In this document: positions 55,431 through 64,000 of the stretch, piece after piece
How positions within the stretch are numbered: position 1 is the first letter of the stretch
Layout: the number at the start of each line of letters is the position of its first letter
From: Alteromonas macleodii
GTDB lineage: Bacteria > Pseudomonadota > Gammaproteobacteria > Enterobacterales > Alteromonadaceae
Assembly (NCBI RefSeq): GCF_903772925.1
Contig: NZ_LR812090.1
Coordinates: 3,742,599-3,806,598 of the forward strand
Direction of reading: 5' to 3'
Length of the DNA: 64,000 bases
Notes under the pieces: model-generated
What the model saw: the letters and a program-made list of their open reading frames with translations, nothing else
Told to the model about the DNA's origin: nothing
The model's database searches: none
Program-made: the position numbers and the translations under genes

Positions 55431-57953
55431 ATGAAAACAAAGCCTTTTAAAACAGGCCTTTCAGCACTGTCATTAGCCCTACTTCCGCTAATGGCTTCTA
55501 GCCACGCACATGCCGCGAAAGCCGAAATTTTCGATGACAGCGTTATTGTTGTGTACAAAGAAAATGTGAGTAAAGCGGAAAAAATGCGCGCTCGTTCATC
55601 AGTGGGCGCAAGAATCAGCGACGCTAATCGTGATGAAGTGGATGATCGATTCGCCAACCTTCTAAATGGCCGCATTGCCAAACTTCAACTTCGTGGAAAA
55701 TCGGTTAAAGACGCCATTGAAACTTTGAAGAAAAACCCAGCGGTTAAAATTGCCGAGCCAAACTTTTTATATCGCAAAGCATTAATTCCTAACGACCCGT
55801 CTTACGGTGACCTGTGGGGGTTGGATAATACTGGACAAGCAGGCGGCACCGCTGATGTAGATATTGATGCACCAGAAGCATGGGAAATTACAACAGGTGA
55901 TAGCGATGTAGTGATAGGTGTTATCGATACCGGCGTTGATTACAACCATGAAGACCTTGCAGATAATGCATGGGTAAACCCAGGTGAAATCGCCGGCAAC
56001 GGCATTGATGATGATGGCAACGGCTACATTGATGACGTTTACGGAATTGATACAGCAAACGGTGATACCGACCCTATGGACGATGATTCTCATGGTACGC
56101 ACGTAGCTGGAACTATTGGTGCTGTGGGCGGAAACGGTATAGGTGTAGTTGGCGTAAACCACGATGTGTCTATCGCTGCCTGTAAGTTCCTAGGTGCAGA
56201 TGGAACGGGTTCAACCGCTGGAGCTATCGAATGTATTGATTACTTCACCGACCTGAAAGAAAACCGTGGCGTTAACGTAAAAGCTACGAACAACAGCTGG
56301 GGCGGTGGCGGCTACAGTGAAGCGCTAGAGACCGCTATTGAAGTGGCTGGCCAAGCTGGAATTTTGTTTGTTGCTGCAGCAGGTAACTCTGGTTCAGACA
56401 ATGACAACGTCGACAACTATCCGTCTAATTATGTCACTACAACAAACAGTTTATTGGCAGTTGCAAGTCACACTCGAACTGACGGCGATAGCGGCTATTC
56501 ATACGGTCTGGAAACGGTGGATATTGCAGCGCCAGGTACAGCTATTTTATCTACTATACCAGGTGACGGCTATGCCGCATACTCTGGTACATCAATGGCT
56601 ACGCCACATGTTGCGGGTGCAGCGGCTCTCGTATGGTCATTAAACCCAGAGCTTACACCGTCAGAAATGAAAGAGCTGTTAATGACTACCGGTGAAACAA
56701 GTCTTTGGGCTGACGGTCGCACAGTTTCAGGCAACCGTCTTAATGTGCTAAATGCATTAGAGGAAGCTGATCCAACACCTGGCTTTAAATTGGGCATCAC
56801 ACCAGGTTCAGCGGAAATTGAAGCAGGTGAAGCTTATACTTTCACTATTGAAGTTGGCTCAATTGCTGGCTACGAAGAAGAAGTACAGCTTTCTCTTGCC
56901 GAAGAAAGTGACATTGCTTATTTAAGTGCTAACACGGCAATGCCTGGCGACTCCATTACGCTTACAGTAGAAACCTCTGAGGATACGCCTTGGGGCGCTT
57001 ATAGCTTTACCGTTAATGGTGTAAGTGGTGATATTGAGAAGTCTAAATCTGCTAGCCTTTACGTTTACCCGCAAGGGCTAAATGAGTTCCCTTACGCATA
57101 TTCAGGCGATGCTGTACCTACGTTACCGAACGAAGAAGATCCAGATGATGTGGGCGTTGATCTCGTGATCAATGTACCGGATGACCTAACGGTGTTTGGT
57201 ATGCAGGCGTCGGTAGACATCACGCATACATATAGTGGTGACCTAGTACTATCACTTACTTCCCCTCAGGGTACAACTACCGTTCTGCGTCAAAACCAAG
57301 GTGGCGGCACAGATGATATCGTTGAGAGCTATAACACTGATGCCTTTAACGGCGAAGTGGCTACTGGCGATTGGACCTTGAACGTGCTTGATACCTTCAA
57401 CGGAGATAACGGTACCGTTAACACATGGAGCCTAGTGGTTACCGGTATTGGTGAAGTAGGGCCTACACCGCCGAACTCTGCATTTGCTTATGACGCTTCA
57501 GGTCTATCAGTGAGCTTTACTAACAACAGTAGTGACGTTAATGACGACATTGTTAGCTACAGCTGGGACTTCGGTGATGGTGCGACTTCAACAGAAGAGA
57601 ACCCAACTCATGTTTACGCAAGTACAGGTGCCTATGATGTAACCCTTACGGTTACTGACTCTGAAGGCCAAACTGGCGTTTCGACAGAGACAGTGTCGGT
57701 TTCAGACAGCAATATTGTTGCCGAAATTGACCGCGCTATGCTTTCTCGCTTCGGCTCACTACGTGTAGATTTATCTTACAGCGGCTCAATGGCTGATACT
57801 GTAATGATTTATCGCAATGGTGAACTACTTGAAGAAGTAAGCAATACTGGTCGTTATCGCGATAGAAGCCGTGGCGTTCAGCCTGGCGAATATACCTATA
57901 TGGTGTGTGATGAAACGTCTGCGTGTTCAGCGCCAGTGACGGTAAACCTTTAA
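55431..57953 (+). CDS. Secreted subtilisin-like serine protease with P-domain and PKD domain
   Basis: An 840-residue exported S8 protease. After a signal peptide ending SHAHAA and an I9-type propeptide (about 35-115), the subtilase domain shows the triad Asp166 (VIDTGVDYNH), His221 (DSHGTHVAG) and Ser388 (SGTSMATPHVAGA), with Asn319 as oxyanion residue (AAAGNSG). A beta domain follows, then a proprotein-convertase P-domain (about 560-665, HTYSGDLVLSLTSPQG), a PKD domain (about 680-770, YSWDFGDGATSTEENPTHVY) and a short C-terminal beta domain. It is a probable nutrient or matrix protease. It is divergent from the curli operon and followed by a strong terminator. Confidence 0.95.
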   Translation: MKTKPFKTGLSALSLALLPLMASSHAHAAKAEIFDDSVIVVYKENVSKAEKMRARSSVGARISDANRDEVDDRFANLLNGRIAKLQLRGKSVKDAIETLKKNPAVKIAEPNFLYRKALIPNDPSYGDLWGLDNTGQAGGTADVDIDAPEAWEITTGDSDVVIGVIDTGVDYNHEDLADNAWVNPGEIAGNGIDDDGNGYIDDVYGIDTANGDTDPMDDDSHGTHVAGTIGAVGGNGIGVVGVNHDVSIAACKFLGADGTGSTAGAIECIDYFTDLKENRGVNVKATNNSWGGGGYSEALETAIEVAGQAGILFVAAAGNSGSDNDNVDNYPSNYVTTTNSLLAVASHTRTDGDSGYSYGLETVDIAAPGTAILSTIPGDGYAAYSGTSMATPHVAGAAALVWSLNPELTPSEMKELLMTTGETSLWADGRTVSGNRLNVLNALEEADPTPGFKLGITPGSAEIEAGEAYTFTIEVGSIAGYEEEVQLSLAEESDIAYLSANTAMPGDSITLTVETSEDTPWGAYSFTVNGVSGDIEKSKSASLYVYPQGLNEFPYAYSGDAVPTLPNEEDPDDVGVDLVINVPDDLTVFGMQASVDITHTYSGDLVLSLTSPQGTTTVLRQNQGGGTDDIVESYNTDAFNGEVATGDWTLNVLDTFNGDNGTVNTWSLVVTGIGEVGPTPPNSAFAYDASGLSVSFTNNSSDVNDDIVSYSWDFGDGATSTEENPTHVYASTGAYDVTLTVTDSEGQTGVSTETVSVSDSNIVAEIDRAMLSRFGSLRVDLSYSGSMADTVMIYRNGELLEEVSNTGRYRDRSRGVQPGEYTYMVCDETSACSAPVTVNL

Positions 57954-58030
57954 TACCGCGTTTGGTATTGCTATTACACGCAAAGTGATTCTTAGTATTT
58001 AGCATGCTAAACACTAAAGCTTAAGTAACT

Positions 58031-58058
58031 GCCGGCCATGGATAGGCCGGCTTTTTTT
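58031..58058 (+). terminator. Terminator of the subtilase gene
   Basis: gccggcc at 58031-58037 pairs with ggccggc at 58045-58051 (7-base loop), then seven T. Confidence 0.92.
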
Positions 58059-58161
58059 ATTCAAAAAATTGAATGTACCGCTAATCTAAGCCATCGGCTT
58101 ATTCCCTATAAGCCAAATACAACGTAAACTTTATGCATTAAGATAATAATTAGATTTTTCT

Positions 58162-58818
58162 ATGCACATACTCCTCATTGATGACCATGAGATTGTAAGG
58201 GACGGCATTAAGACTCTTATCGAGCAAGAGTATGGTTGGCACGTCGCTTACGCTGTAAGTTCATTAAGCGCACTCCCCTCCTTCGCGTCTTTAGACGACA
58301 TAGATGTAGCAGTTTTGGACATTTCCTTAGCTCAAGAAAATGGTTTTGACACGCTTATCAAAATTAAGAAAGAGGCCCCATTTGTAAAATGCTTGATGCT
58401 AAGCATGTACGATCACGTGGGTTATATTAGTAAAGCGCTTGAGCTTGGTGCCGATGGCTACGTTACAAAGAGTGCCGCCACAAAAGAGTTAATGGACGCC
58501 CTTGAGTCACTAGAAAAAGATGAAAACTATCTCAGTTCAGATATCAGTAAAAAATTAGCGTTTGGCGATAAGCGTCTGACCTCCATTCTCACAGAAAGAG
58601 AAAAGGAAGTTTTTTTGCTACTAGCTAAAGGTTTCCAACCTAAACAAATTGCCTATCACATAGATACTGCGCCAAAGACAGTCATGGTTCACCGCACTAA
58701 TATTTACAAAAAGCTGAATGTTACGTCTCAATTTGGCTTGCTTCGCATAGCATTAGAAACCGGATACTTAGATGTATCTGACGTCATCTATGACGACACC
58801 CTGGTCAAAGCGGATTAA
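58162..58818 (+). CDS. NarL/FixJ-type response regulator
   Basis: A 218-residue two-component regulator. The receiver has the acidic pair in LIDDHE, phospho-acceptor Asp53 (AVLDISL) and the conserved Lys in GYVTKSA. The C-terminal LuxR helix-turn-helix reads LTEREKEVFLLLAKGFQPKQ and continues TVMVHRTNIYKKL. It overlaps the histidine kinase start by one base (taATG), so both are translated together. The targets are not known; the adjacent protease is one candidate. Confidence 0.93.
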   Translation: MHILLIDDHEIVRDGIKTLIEQEYGWHVAYAVSSLSALPSFASLDDIDVAVLDISLAQENGFDTLIKIKKEAPFVKCLMLSMYDHVGYISKALELGADGYVTKSAATKELMDALESLEKDENYLSSDISKKLAFGDKRLTSILTEREKEVFLLLAKGFQPKQIAYHIDTAPKTVMVHRTNIYKKLNVTSQFGLLRIALETGYLDVSDVIYDDTLVKAD

Positions 58819-60389
58819 TGAATATCACGCGGTATATCAACACTACCTATTTACAGATGGGTTTGATATATACCGGTCTATTTCACAGCGTATGGCTATT
58901 TAGCACCCAGTTTGAAATTATATCAGGCACTGTGAGTTGGTATTTACCCGCTGGCGTTCGCTTGGCCGCCTTTTTGTTATTACCGTTAGCAAGCTGGCCC
59001 TTGTTGCTTTTTTCAGAAAAATTAACCCACTTCATTTTATTCCATCCAGGGGGCGTTCTTGATAACACCGCCTTTTTAAGCGGAAGTGTCGGCTGGTATT
59101 TAGTGCACTTGTTCATATCACCCGCAGTAGTTTGTGGATGTGTTTATGTCTTTAGACGCCGCTTTGCAGCACCTTATATCGATAATGTCCGCAGTACCCT
59201 TGCTACCTTGGCATTCGGCGTGCTGATAAGCGTAGCGCTAGGCGCTGTGTTTCTCGGCAGAAGAGCTATTGAAGTACAAACTGACCTTGCGGCTTTTCTT
59301 TCTATTTTGTTCGATTTCTCTCTTGGTGACTTTGTAGGAATTATCGTTCTTTGCCCCCTTTTATTTGCGCTATACACTCGCCAGTACATTAATAAAAATG
59401 AATCAACACTGTTTATAACCGTGGGAACATGGTTACTTACTTTAGTTTTCAGTAGTTATCTCTATTCTCAAAATATTAATATAAGCTATCAAATTAAGTA
59501 CCTCGCGGTATTTCCAGCTCTCTTCTTATCGTATCGCTATGCTGTGTTCGGTAGTGCGCTATCTTGTTTCTTTATTGGTATTACAGCGTTTGTGGTAGCC
59601 AGTCAGAGCGCTTTACCTCCCATTGAACATCAATTTTATATTTTAGCGCTATGCGTAAGTTGTCTCATTCTAGGGTCTTCTATCAACCAGTCGAGTAAGT
59701 TGAATAAAAAACTGGCCCGAAACAACGAAGACCTTGAAATTGCAGTACAAAACACACAAGCCCTCGCTGCCAAGCTAGTGGCATTACAAGAGGATGAAAG
59801 AAAGCGTTTATCTCGCGATCTGCACGACGATTTTGGCCACCGCATCGTCGATTTAAAACTTCAGTTATCATTGATTGACACAACCAAAGACCACGACATC
59901 TTAATCGACAAAATAGATGCTTTGTACCAGGCGATGAAAAAGAGCCTAGGCGGTTTACGCCCTTCTGGCATCGACACTCTTCCCATCGAGAGCGTGATCG
60001 AACGCTCCGACATCATAACTACGCTGAAGCGCGCAAAAATAAATTTTTCATTCAATCTTAGCGGTACGCCTATTAATTTTAAGCCAGAGCAAAAAATACA
60101 CATTTATAGGATAGTTCAGGAGGCGGTAACTAATAGCATCAAGTACGCTAACGCGAAGACACTTTCTATTGATATTTCCTATGAGTCGCAAAGTGCAACA
60201 TTCACTGTAGCTGATGATGGTGCGGGTATACCCGACACCATAGAAGGTACAGTTGACGCTAAGCCCACACTCGGCCTGCTTTCCATGAAAGAGCGCGCTA
60301 AGTTGATAGATGGAACGCTTGATATAACTAGTTTTACCCCATCAGGGACTGTGGTTAGCCTTTCTATCCCCACCTACAACATTCAATAA
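58818..60389 (+). CDS. MASE1-domain histidine kinase, NarX/DegS type
   Basis: A 523-residue membrane sensor kinase. About eight transmembrane helices (residues 10-295) form a MASE1 sensor, with WYLPAGVRLAAFLLLPLASW near the start. A coiled coil and a HisKA_3 dimerisation domain follow, with phospho-accepting His336 in SRDLHDDFGHR. The HATPase_c domain shows the N box QEAVTNSIKYA and the G box VADDGAGIPD. It phosphorylates the response regulator directly upstream. The signal is unknown; MASE1 is a purely intramembrane sensor type. Confidence 0.93.
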   Translation: MNITRYINTTYLQMGLIYTGLFHSVWLFSTQFEIISGTVSWYLPAGVRLAAFLLLPLASWPLLLFSEKLTHFILFHPGGVLDNTAFLSGSVGWYLVHLFISPAVVCGCVYVFRRRFAAPYIDNVRSTLATLAFGVLISVALGAVFLGRRAIEVQTDLAAFLSILFDFSLGDFVGIIVLCPLLFALYTRQYINKNESTLFITVGTWLLTLVFSSYLYSQNINISYQIKYLAVFPALFLSYRYAVFGSALSCFFIGITAFVVASQSALPPIEHQFYILALCVSCLILGSSINQSSKLNKKLARNNEDLEIAVQNTQALAAKLVALQEDERKRLSRDLHDDFGHRIVDLKLQLSLIDTTKDHDILIDKIDALYQAMKKSLGGLRPSGIDTLPIESVIERSDIITTLKRAKINFSFNLSGTPINFKPEQKIHIYRIVQEAVTNSIKYANAKTLSIDISYESQSATFTVADDGAGIPDTIEGTVDAKPTLGLLSMKERAKLIDGTLDITSFTPSGTVVSLSIPTYNIQ

Positions 60390-60613
60390 CACTTTTTATA
60401 AACTGAACTAAGATAAAAAATTGGACTTACCAATAAACGTAATAAAGACTTCACTTTTCTCGTTTTACTGATCCTTACCGACGCTATAACCACCCTCTTT
60501 CCAAAAACAATAAAACCCTCTAATTTTCATAATATTAAACGTAACAAAAGATTGAAACACCTGTACCGTTAAACATAAATTCATAAAACAATGACAAAAA
60601 ACACACAAAACAG

Positions 60614-60647
60614 GTAGACCAATTAATTTTATTGACCTAAGATTGGT
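60614..60647 (+). promoter_or_regulatory. Operator candidate upstream of the SDR/hydratase pair
   Basis: gtagaccaattaa at 60614-60626 is the exact reverse complement of 23301-23313 before PL17. A second half-site attggt follows at 60642-60647, so accaat and attggt face each other with 18 bases between (28 at the PL17 site). It lies 37-70 bases before the SDR start, within the promoter range. Confidence 0.65.
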
Positions 60648-60683
60648 TATACACAATGTAATACAACACAAAGAGTTATTGTT

Positions 60684-61439
60684 ATGACGAAGAAAGTAGC
60701 ACTGGTAACTGGAGCAACAGGCGGCATCGGATTTGAAGTTGCTAAAAGACTTGGCCAAGACGGTTTCACTGTTGTTTTAAATGGCATTGAAGACGATAAG
60801 GGCGCAGAGCGTGTAAAAGAGCTTAGCGACTTAGGTATTGAAGCAGAATACTATGGCTTTGACGTTACAAGCGATGAAGCAGTTGATAAAAACGTAAAAG
60901 CGATTGGCGATAAATACGGCAAGATCGACGCCGTCATTAATAACGCCGGCGGCCTTGGCGGACGCAGCCCAATGGAAGAAATGACAACAGAGTTTTACCG
61001 CTTTGTTATGGCACTGAACCTTGATAGTGCGTTCTTCGTTTCTCGTGCAGCTATTCCATACTTAAAGAAATCTGACAGTGGCTCTATCGTAAATTACACA
61101 TCTAATGCTGGTTGGAACGCTGGTGGCCCTGGTGCGGGTATCTATGGTGTTTCAAAAGGTGCGGTACATACTTTGACCCGTGCACTTGCTAAAGAACTTG
61201 CACCAGCAGGTATTCGTGTAAATGCTGTTTCTCCTGGCACCATTGATACGCCTTTCCATGCGCAAATTAAAGCGACTAAGCCAGAAGTATTTGCTTCTTG
61301 GAAAGATAACATCATGCTTGGTCGCCTAGGGCAGCCTGAAGAGGTTGCGTCTGTAGTGTCTTTCTTGGTAAGTGAAGATGCGTCATTTATTACTGCTGAA
61401 ACCGTTCAAATTGGTGGCGGTCAGGCACTAGGGATTTAA
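60684..61439 (+). CDS. SDR-family oxidoreductase, probably of the uronate regulon
   Basis: A 251-residue classical SDR. The cofactor motif is TGATGGIG, the structural motif is NNAG, catalytic Ser sits in VNYTSNAG, and Tyr/Lys in YGVSKGA. It ends SFITAETVQIGGGQ. The family covers 3-oxoacyl reductases and the DEH reductases of alginate degraders. Because its upstream motif is shared with PL17, I infer a role in reducing DEH or a related keto-uronate; the first SDR (15432) is then a paralogue or serves another step. The hydratase-like gene follows after 8 bases. Confidence 0.85.
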   Translation: MTKKVALVTGATGGIGFEVAKRLGQDGFTVVLNGIEDDKGAERVKELSDLGIEAEYYGFDVTSDEAVDKNVKAIGDKYGKIDAVINNAGGLGGRSPMEEMTTEFYRFVMALNLDSAFFVSRAAIPYLKKSDSGSIVNYTSNAGWNAGGPGAGIYGVSKGAVHTLTRALAKELAPAGIRVNAVSPGTIDTPFHAQIKATKPEVFASWKDNIMLGRLGQPEEVASVVSFLVSEDASFITAETVQIGGGQALGI

Positions 61440-61447
61440 TCGTCACG

Positions 61448-62272
61448 ATGTTTCCTGATAAACCACTTACAGAAGACAACCTGAAAACGCTTTCGAATAC
61501 CCTGGTTAACGCACGCAAGCAAGCCAGTGTATTAGAAACTTTTCCAGCTGATGTTCCGACAACTTTGGACGCGGCCTACCACGTTCAAGACATGTCGCTT
61601 GAACAGTGGAACGACGAGATCACCGGCTGGAAAGTAGGCATGGTGATCCCCGAACTTCGCGATCAGATGGGCGCAGAGCGCTTAATGGGCCCAATCTTTA
61701 AAAAGGTTACCCATTTCATAGGTCGTTCCCATGCAGACGATGAATTTGTTGAGCTAGAAGTCTACGCTGGCGGTATGGTTGCTGTTGAAGCCGAACTGGT
61801 ATTCGAACTGGGAGAAGAAATTACGCCCGGCTCAATTGATACTAAGGGACCATTAAAGCACCTAATCAAAGCTGTGTATGCTGGTGTCGAGATAGCCAGT
61901 AGCCCTGTTATTGATTTAAATAGCTATGGCCCCACTGCCATCATCAGTGACTTTGGCGTAAACCAAGGTATGGTAATTGGCGCCCCTATAGCGTCGTGGG
62001 ATACAGTGATTGAGCATATGCAGACATCTGTGTTCATTAATAAAGATCACATTAATACTGCACCATCAAACAACGTATTACGCGGGCCTATGGCGGCTGT
62101 TGCTTACTTAATTGACCAAGCTGCAGCGCGGAATATTACTCTTCCAAAAGGCTGTATGATTTGCTCAGGCGCTATTACTGGCGTACATGACACAGTGGCT
62201 GGTGCCACATCTACAGTCACTTTCGAGGGTGTTGGGAATATCAACATGAAGCTGATTCCTGTATCAGCTTAA
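61448..62272 (+). CDS. FAH-superfamily 2-keto-4-pentenoate hydratase-like protein
   Basis: A 274-residue protein of the MhpD/2-oxopent-4-enoate hydratase group in the fumarylacetoacetase superfamily. Motifs include TGWKVGM, a central VAVEAELVFELGEEI with the metal-ligand Glu pair (EAE), VYAGVEIASS, and a C-terminal MICSGAITGVH. Such enzymes hydrate or decarboxylate short keto acids with Mg2+. Pairing with the SDR under a motif shared with PL17 suggests work on a keto-deoxy acid of the uronate route rather than on aromatics; no aromatic meta-cleavage genes are near. The function is inferred. Confidence 0.8.
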   Translation: MFPDKPLTEDNLKTLSNTLVNARKQASVLETFPADVPTTLDAAYHVQDMSLEQWNDEITGWKVGMVIPELRDQMGAERLMGPIFKKVTHFIGRSHADDEFVELEVYAGGMVAVEAELVFELGEEITPGSIDTKGPLKHLIKAVYAGVEIASSPVIDLNSYGPTAIISDFGVNQGMVIGAPIASWDTVIEHMQTSVFINKDHINTAPSNNVLRGPMAAVAYLIDQAAARNITLPKGCMICSGAITGVHDTVAGATSTVTFEGVGNINMKLIPVSA

Positions 62273-62283
62273 ACCGACCTGCT

Positions 62284-62320
62284 AAAGCGGTAGTTTACTA
62301 CGGTCAATTACCGCTTTTCT
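62284..62320 (+). terminator. Terminator of the SDR/hydratase operon
   Basis: aaagcggta at 62284-62292 pairs with taccgcttt at 62309-62317 (16-base loop), followed by a T-rich tail. It lies 12 bases after the stop. Confidence 0.75.
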
Positions 62321-62373
62321 CTTTGCTTTTTATGCTACATTGTTGTTGATTTAACTACTATTTTGACCATTGT

Positions 62374-63192
62374 ATGCAAAACACTTTCTTTAAACGTCAA
62401 GCCCAGTTGATTAAGCACAGCTTAACCATAGCTACTTTTATAGCCGCTTTCTCTATTCTAAATGGCTGTGTAAGCACCCAGAATGAAACCCCTTATACTT
62501 ACGCCCCTTCTTCGTCACCTTATCAAGACGTGGTTAACGCGCAGCAACGAGCTGTGGAGGAAAGCAAGCTGCTTTTGGTTGTCTTGGGAGCACAGTGGTG
62601 CCATGACAGCACAGGCTTAGCTGAGCGCTTTGCAACAAAGGAAATGGATCTTATTCTACGCGCCCATTATGAAACCGTGTTTGTTGACGTAGGAACGCTT
62701 GAAGACAGAAGAAATATAACCGAGCGATTCAACTATCCGATTTACTACGCAACGCCAACTGTGATGGTTGTTGAGCCTAAAACCAGTGCTTTGTTAAACA
62801 GAACGACGATGGATATTTGGGGGCGGGCCGATAGCATCCCTTTGTCAGAGTACATAACGTACTTTTCCCGTTTTCCTGCTATGACAGCTGCGCAAAAAGC
62901 TCCACTTATTAATTGGAAAGCAACAGATGAAGAAGCCGCCTATAACAAAGAGCAGGCAATTAGGCTTCAAAGCGCGTATGACAAGCTTGGGCCCCTGCTT
63001 GCACAAGATTTACAAGGCGATACTCCAGAAGGGCTTAACCAGCTATGGAAAGAAACCAAAGGTTTTCGTACTGAGCTACAACAGACACTCATTAAACGTG
63101 CCGAGCTCACGCTAGACGCTGAGAATAGCAACGGAGTAAACACCACGCCGGCGCTGCGCCATTACAACCCGTTTTCATGGGAACATAACTAA
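62374..63192 (+). CDS. Thioredoxin-fold lipoprotein with a single active-site Cys
   Basis: A 272-residue protein with a lipoprotein signal (SILNGC, acylated Cys32). Residues 45-170 look like a thioredoxin domain: LLLVVLGAQWCHDS carries Cys76 in a CxxS place instead of CxxC, and TPTVMVVEP gives the cis-Pro loop. The C-terminal 110 residues are helical (KEQAIRLQSAYDKLG). It may act as a periplasmic monothiol reductase, isomerase or redox-dead chaperone. The family name is not known to me. Monocistronic; it converges on the helicase gene. Confidence 0.7.
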   Translation: MQNTFFKRQAQLIKHSLTIATFIAAFSILNGCVSTQNETPYTYAPSSSPYQDVVNAQQRAVEESKLLLVVLGAQWCHDSTGLAERFATKEMDLILRAHYETVFVDVGTLEDRRNITERFNYPIYYATPTVMVVEPKTSALLNRTTMDIWGRADSIPLSEYITYFSRFPAMTAAQKAPLINWKATDEEAAYNKEQAIRLQSAYDKLGPLLAQDLQGDTPEGLNQLWKETKGFRTELQQTLIKRAELTLDAENSNGVNTTPALRHYNPFSWEHN

Positions 63193-63214
63193 AACATTAG
63201 TTTTTAGGGAACAT

Positions 63215-63245
63215 CAAAAAAGGGCCTTTTATACAAAGGCCCTTT
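63215..63245 (-). terminator. Bidirectional terminator between the lipoprotein and helicase genes
   Basis: A perfect 11-bp stem (63219-63229 with 63235-63245), 5-base loop tatac. The minus side has a T6 run; the plus side has a short one. Confidence 0.85.
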
Positions 63246-63283
63246 ATCAATCAACTATCATTTTACTGATAATAATACAATTT

Positions 63284-64000
63284 TTACGCTTCAGCGCTAT
63301 TTGAAGCCCTATTACTAGTCGAACTGTTCGACTGGCTATTTCTACGTTTAGCAGGTCGTCTAGCAGTACCTTCGCTTCCTGATTGTCTTTGTCCTCTAGG
63401 TTTACCGCCGCCACTGTTACGTGTATTTGGCTTGCCCCCGTGAGAGCTACCATTTCCACTACGGTTGCCCTGTCGTTGTCCCGCTTTCTTATTACCGCCA
63501 GTTGACTTGCCTGCACCGCTATCACCTTGAGATGCTTTTGGTTTTTTCGGTTTTTTGGGCTTCTTCGGCTTAGAAAGCGTGGTAACAGGTACAGCTTGCT
63601 GAGGCTCAAAACCTTCAAGGGTTTTGCGAGGGAGCAGTTTTTGAATGAGTGTTTCGATATCTTTTAGGTTCTGTAATTCTTCGGCAGAAGCGAAAGACCA
63701 AGCTTGTCCGCTCGCACCAGCGCGCCCAGTACGACCGATTCTGTGAACGTAGTCAGCCGCTGTGTTCGGCAAATCCAGGTTAACCACTATCGGCAGTTCG
63801 CTGATATCTATGCCGCGTGCAGCGATATCGGTCGCCACCAGAACTCTAATCTCGCCACTTTTAAAATCAGCAAGGGCTTTGGTTCTTGCCCCCTGACTTT
63901 TGTTTCCGTGGATGGCGGCACTTGGAATTTTCGAGCGGCTCAGCTTTTCCGCAATTCGGTTGGCGCCATGCTTGGTACGGCTGAAAACTAATACTTGCTG
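63284..64000 (-). CDS. rhlE: DEAD-box RNA helicase, RhlE type, C-terminal part
   Basis: The frame is open to the window edge, so the N-terminal core with the DEAD motif is missing. The visible 238 residues start in the helicase C domain: [18 protein letters not shown], then [16 protein letters not shown], motif [13 protein letters not shown] and motif [14 protein letters not shown]. These blocks are of RhlE type. A tail of about 110 residues follows, first with four KPK repeats, then Gly/Ser/Asn/Arg-rich and probably disordered RNA-binding sequence. It remodels RNA and ribosome precursors. The gene ends 39 bases before a strong terminator. Confidence 0.9.
   Translation of the reverse strand, partial: QQVLVFSRTKHGANRIAEKLSRSKIPSAAIHGNKSQGARTKALADFKSGEIRVLVATDIAARGIDISELPIVVNLDLPNTAADYVHRIGRTGRAGASGQAWSFASAEELQNLKDIETLIQKLLPRKTLEGFEPQQAVPVTTLSKPKKPKKPKKPKASQGDSGAGKSTGGNKKAGQRQGNRSGNGSSHGGKPNTRNSGGGKPRGQRQSGSEGTARRPAKRRNSQSNSSTSNRASNSAEA

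Noticed and set aside
1..64000. tRNA, rRNA, insertion sequences, CRISPR arrays or prophage genes
   Set aside because: None was found by eye; no transposase, integrase or structural RNA pattern stood out, though short RNAs could be missed without covariance searches.

Overview
The window looks like chromosomal DNA of a marine gammaproteobacterium of the Alteromonas group. I infer this from the moderate GC content, the many TonB-type and secreted polysaccharide lyases, the SelO and RhlE style housekeeping genes, and the overall family content; I ran no database search. The clear theme is growth on brown-algal carbohydrate. Alginate lyases of three families (PL6, PL7, PL17) sit beside a complete mannitol/sorbitol-type ABC transporter, and alginate and mannitol are the two main carbon stores of brown algae.

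Layout. 1-5.8 kb: the end of a SnoaL-like gene, a 1051-residue exported Asp-box beta-propeller protein, a GIY-YIG gene with an unrecognised C-terminal half, a small hypothetical gene and a DUF1439 lipoprotein. 5.8-11.3 kb: SelO, then on the minus strand a possible three-gene set (a short S-adenosylhomocysteinase-like protein, an M24 peptidase and an exported Gfo/Idh/MocA oxidoreductase). 11.3-25.7 kb: the alginate locus. A minus-strand operon (SDR, Nramp-like transporter, gluconokinase, PL6 lyase) diverges from a TonB-dependent receptor followed by PL7 and a LacI regulator. An AEC transporter and the PL17 oligoalginate lyase follow. 26.1-29.3 kb: a cache/PAS/GGDEF/EAL protein. 29.3-36 kb: a HAD phosphatase, the mannitol/sorbitol ABC transporter and an upstream outer-membrane porin gene broken by one in-frame amber codon. 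36.5-41.7 kb: an alpha/beta hydrolase, an NHL propeller protein, a soluble PAS chemotaxis transducer and a LysR regulator. 41.8-44.2 kb: mmsA-mmsB (valine/hydroxyisobutyrate catabolism). 44.7-46.3 kb: a two-gene secreted metzincin system with a separately encoded accessory/prodomain-like protein. 46.3-50.3 kb: a BetT-type BCCT transporter and D-lactate dehydrogenase. 50.6-55 kb: a complete curli locus (csgD-like regulator facing csgB-csgA-csgE-csgF-csgG) with an unusually large, acidic curlin. 55.4-60.4 kb: an exported subtilase and a MASE1 histidine kinase/response regulator pair. 60.7-62.3 kb: an SDR and a hydratase-like gene. 62.4-64 kb: a thioredoxin-like lipoprotein and the 3' part of an RhlE-type RNA helicase.

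How parts work together. The TonB receptor would import alginate oligomers made by the PL7 and PL6 lyases, and PL17 would cut them to the unsaturated uronate monomer (DEH). An SDR could reduce DEH. Two near-identical LacI-type operators flank the divergent promoter region, which fits control by the LacI gene of the cluster. A separate 13-base motif upstream of PL17 recurs exactly, inverted, upstream of the SDR/hydratase pair 37 kb away. This suggests the distal pair belongs to the same uronate regulon. The most noteworthy observations are this shared motif, the metal-motif-less Nramp-like transporter in a sugar operon, the split metalloprotease pair, the amber-interrupted porin, the large curlin and a relic of a GGDEF gene.
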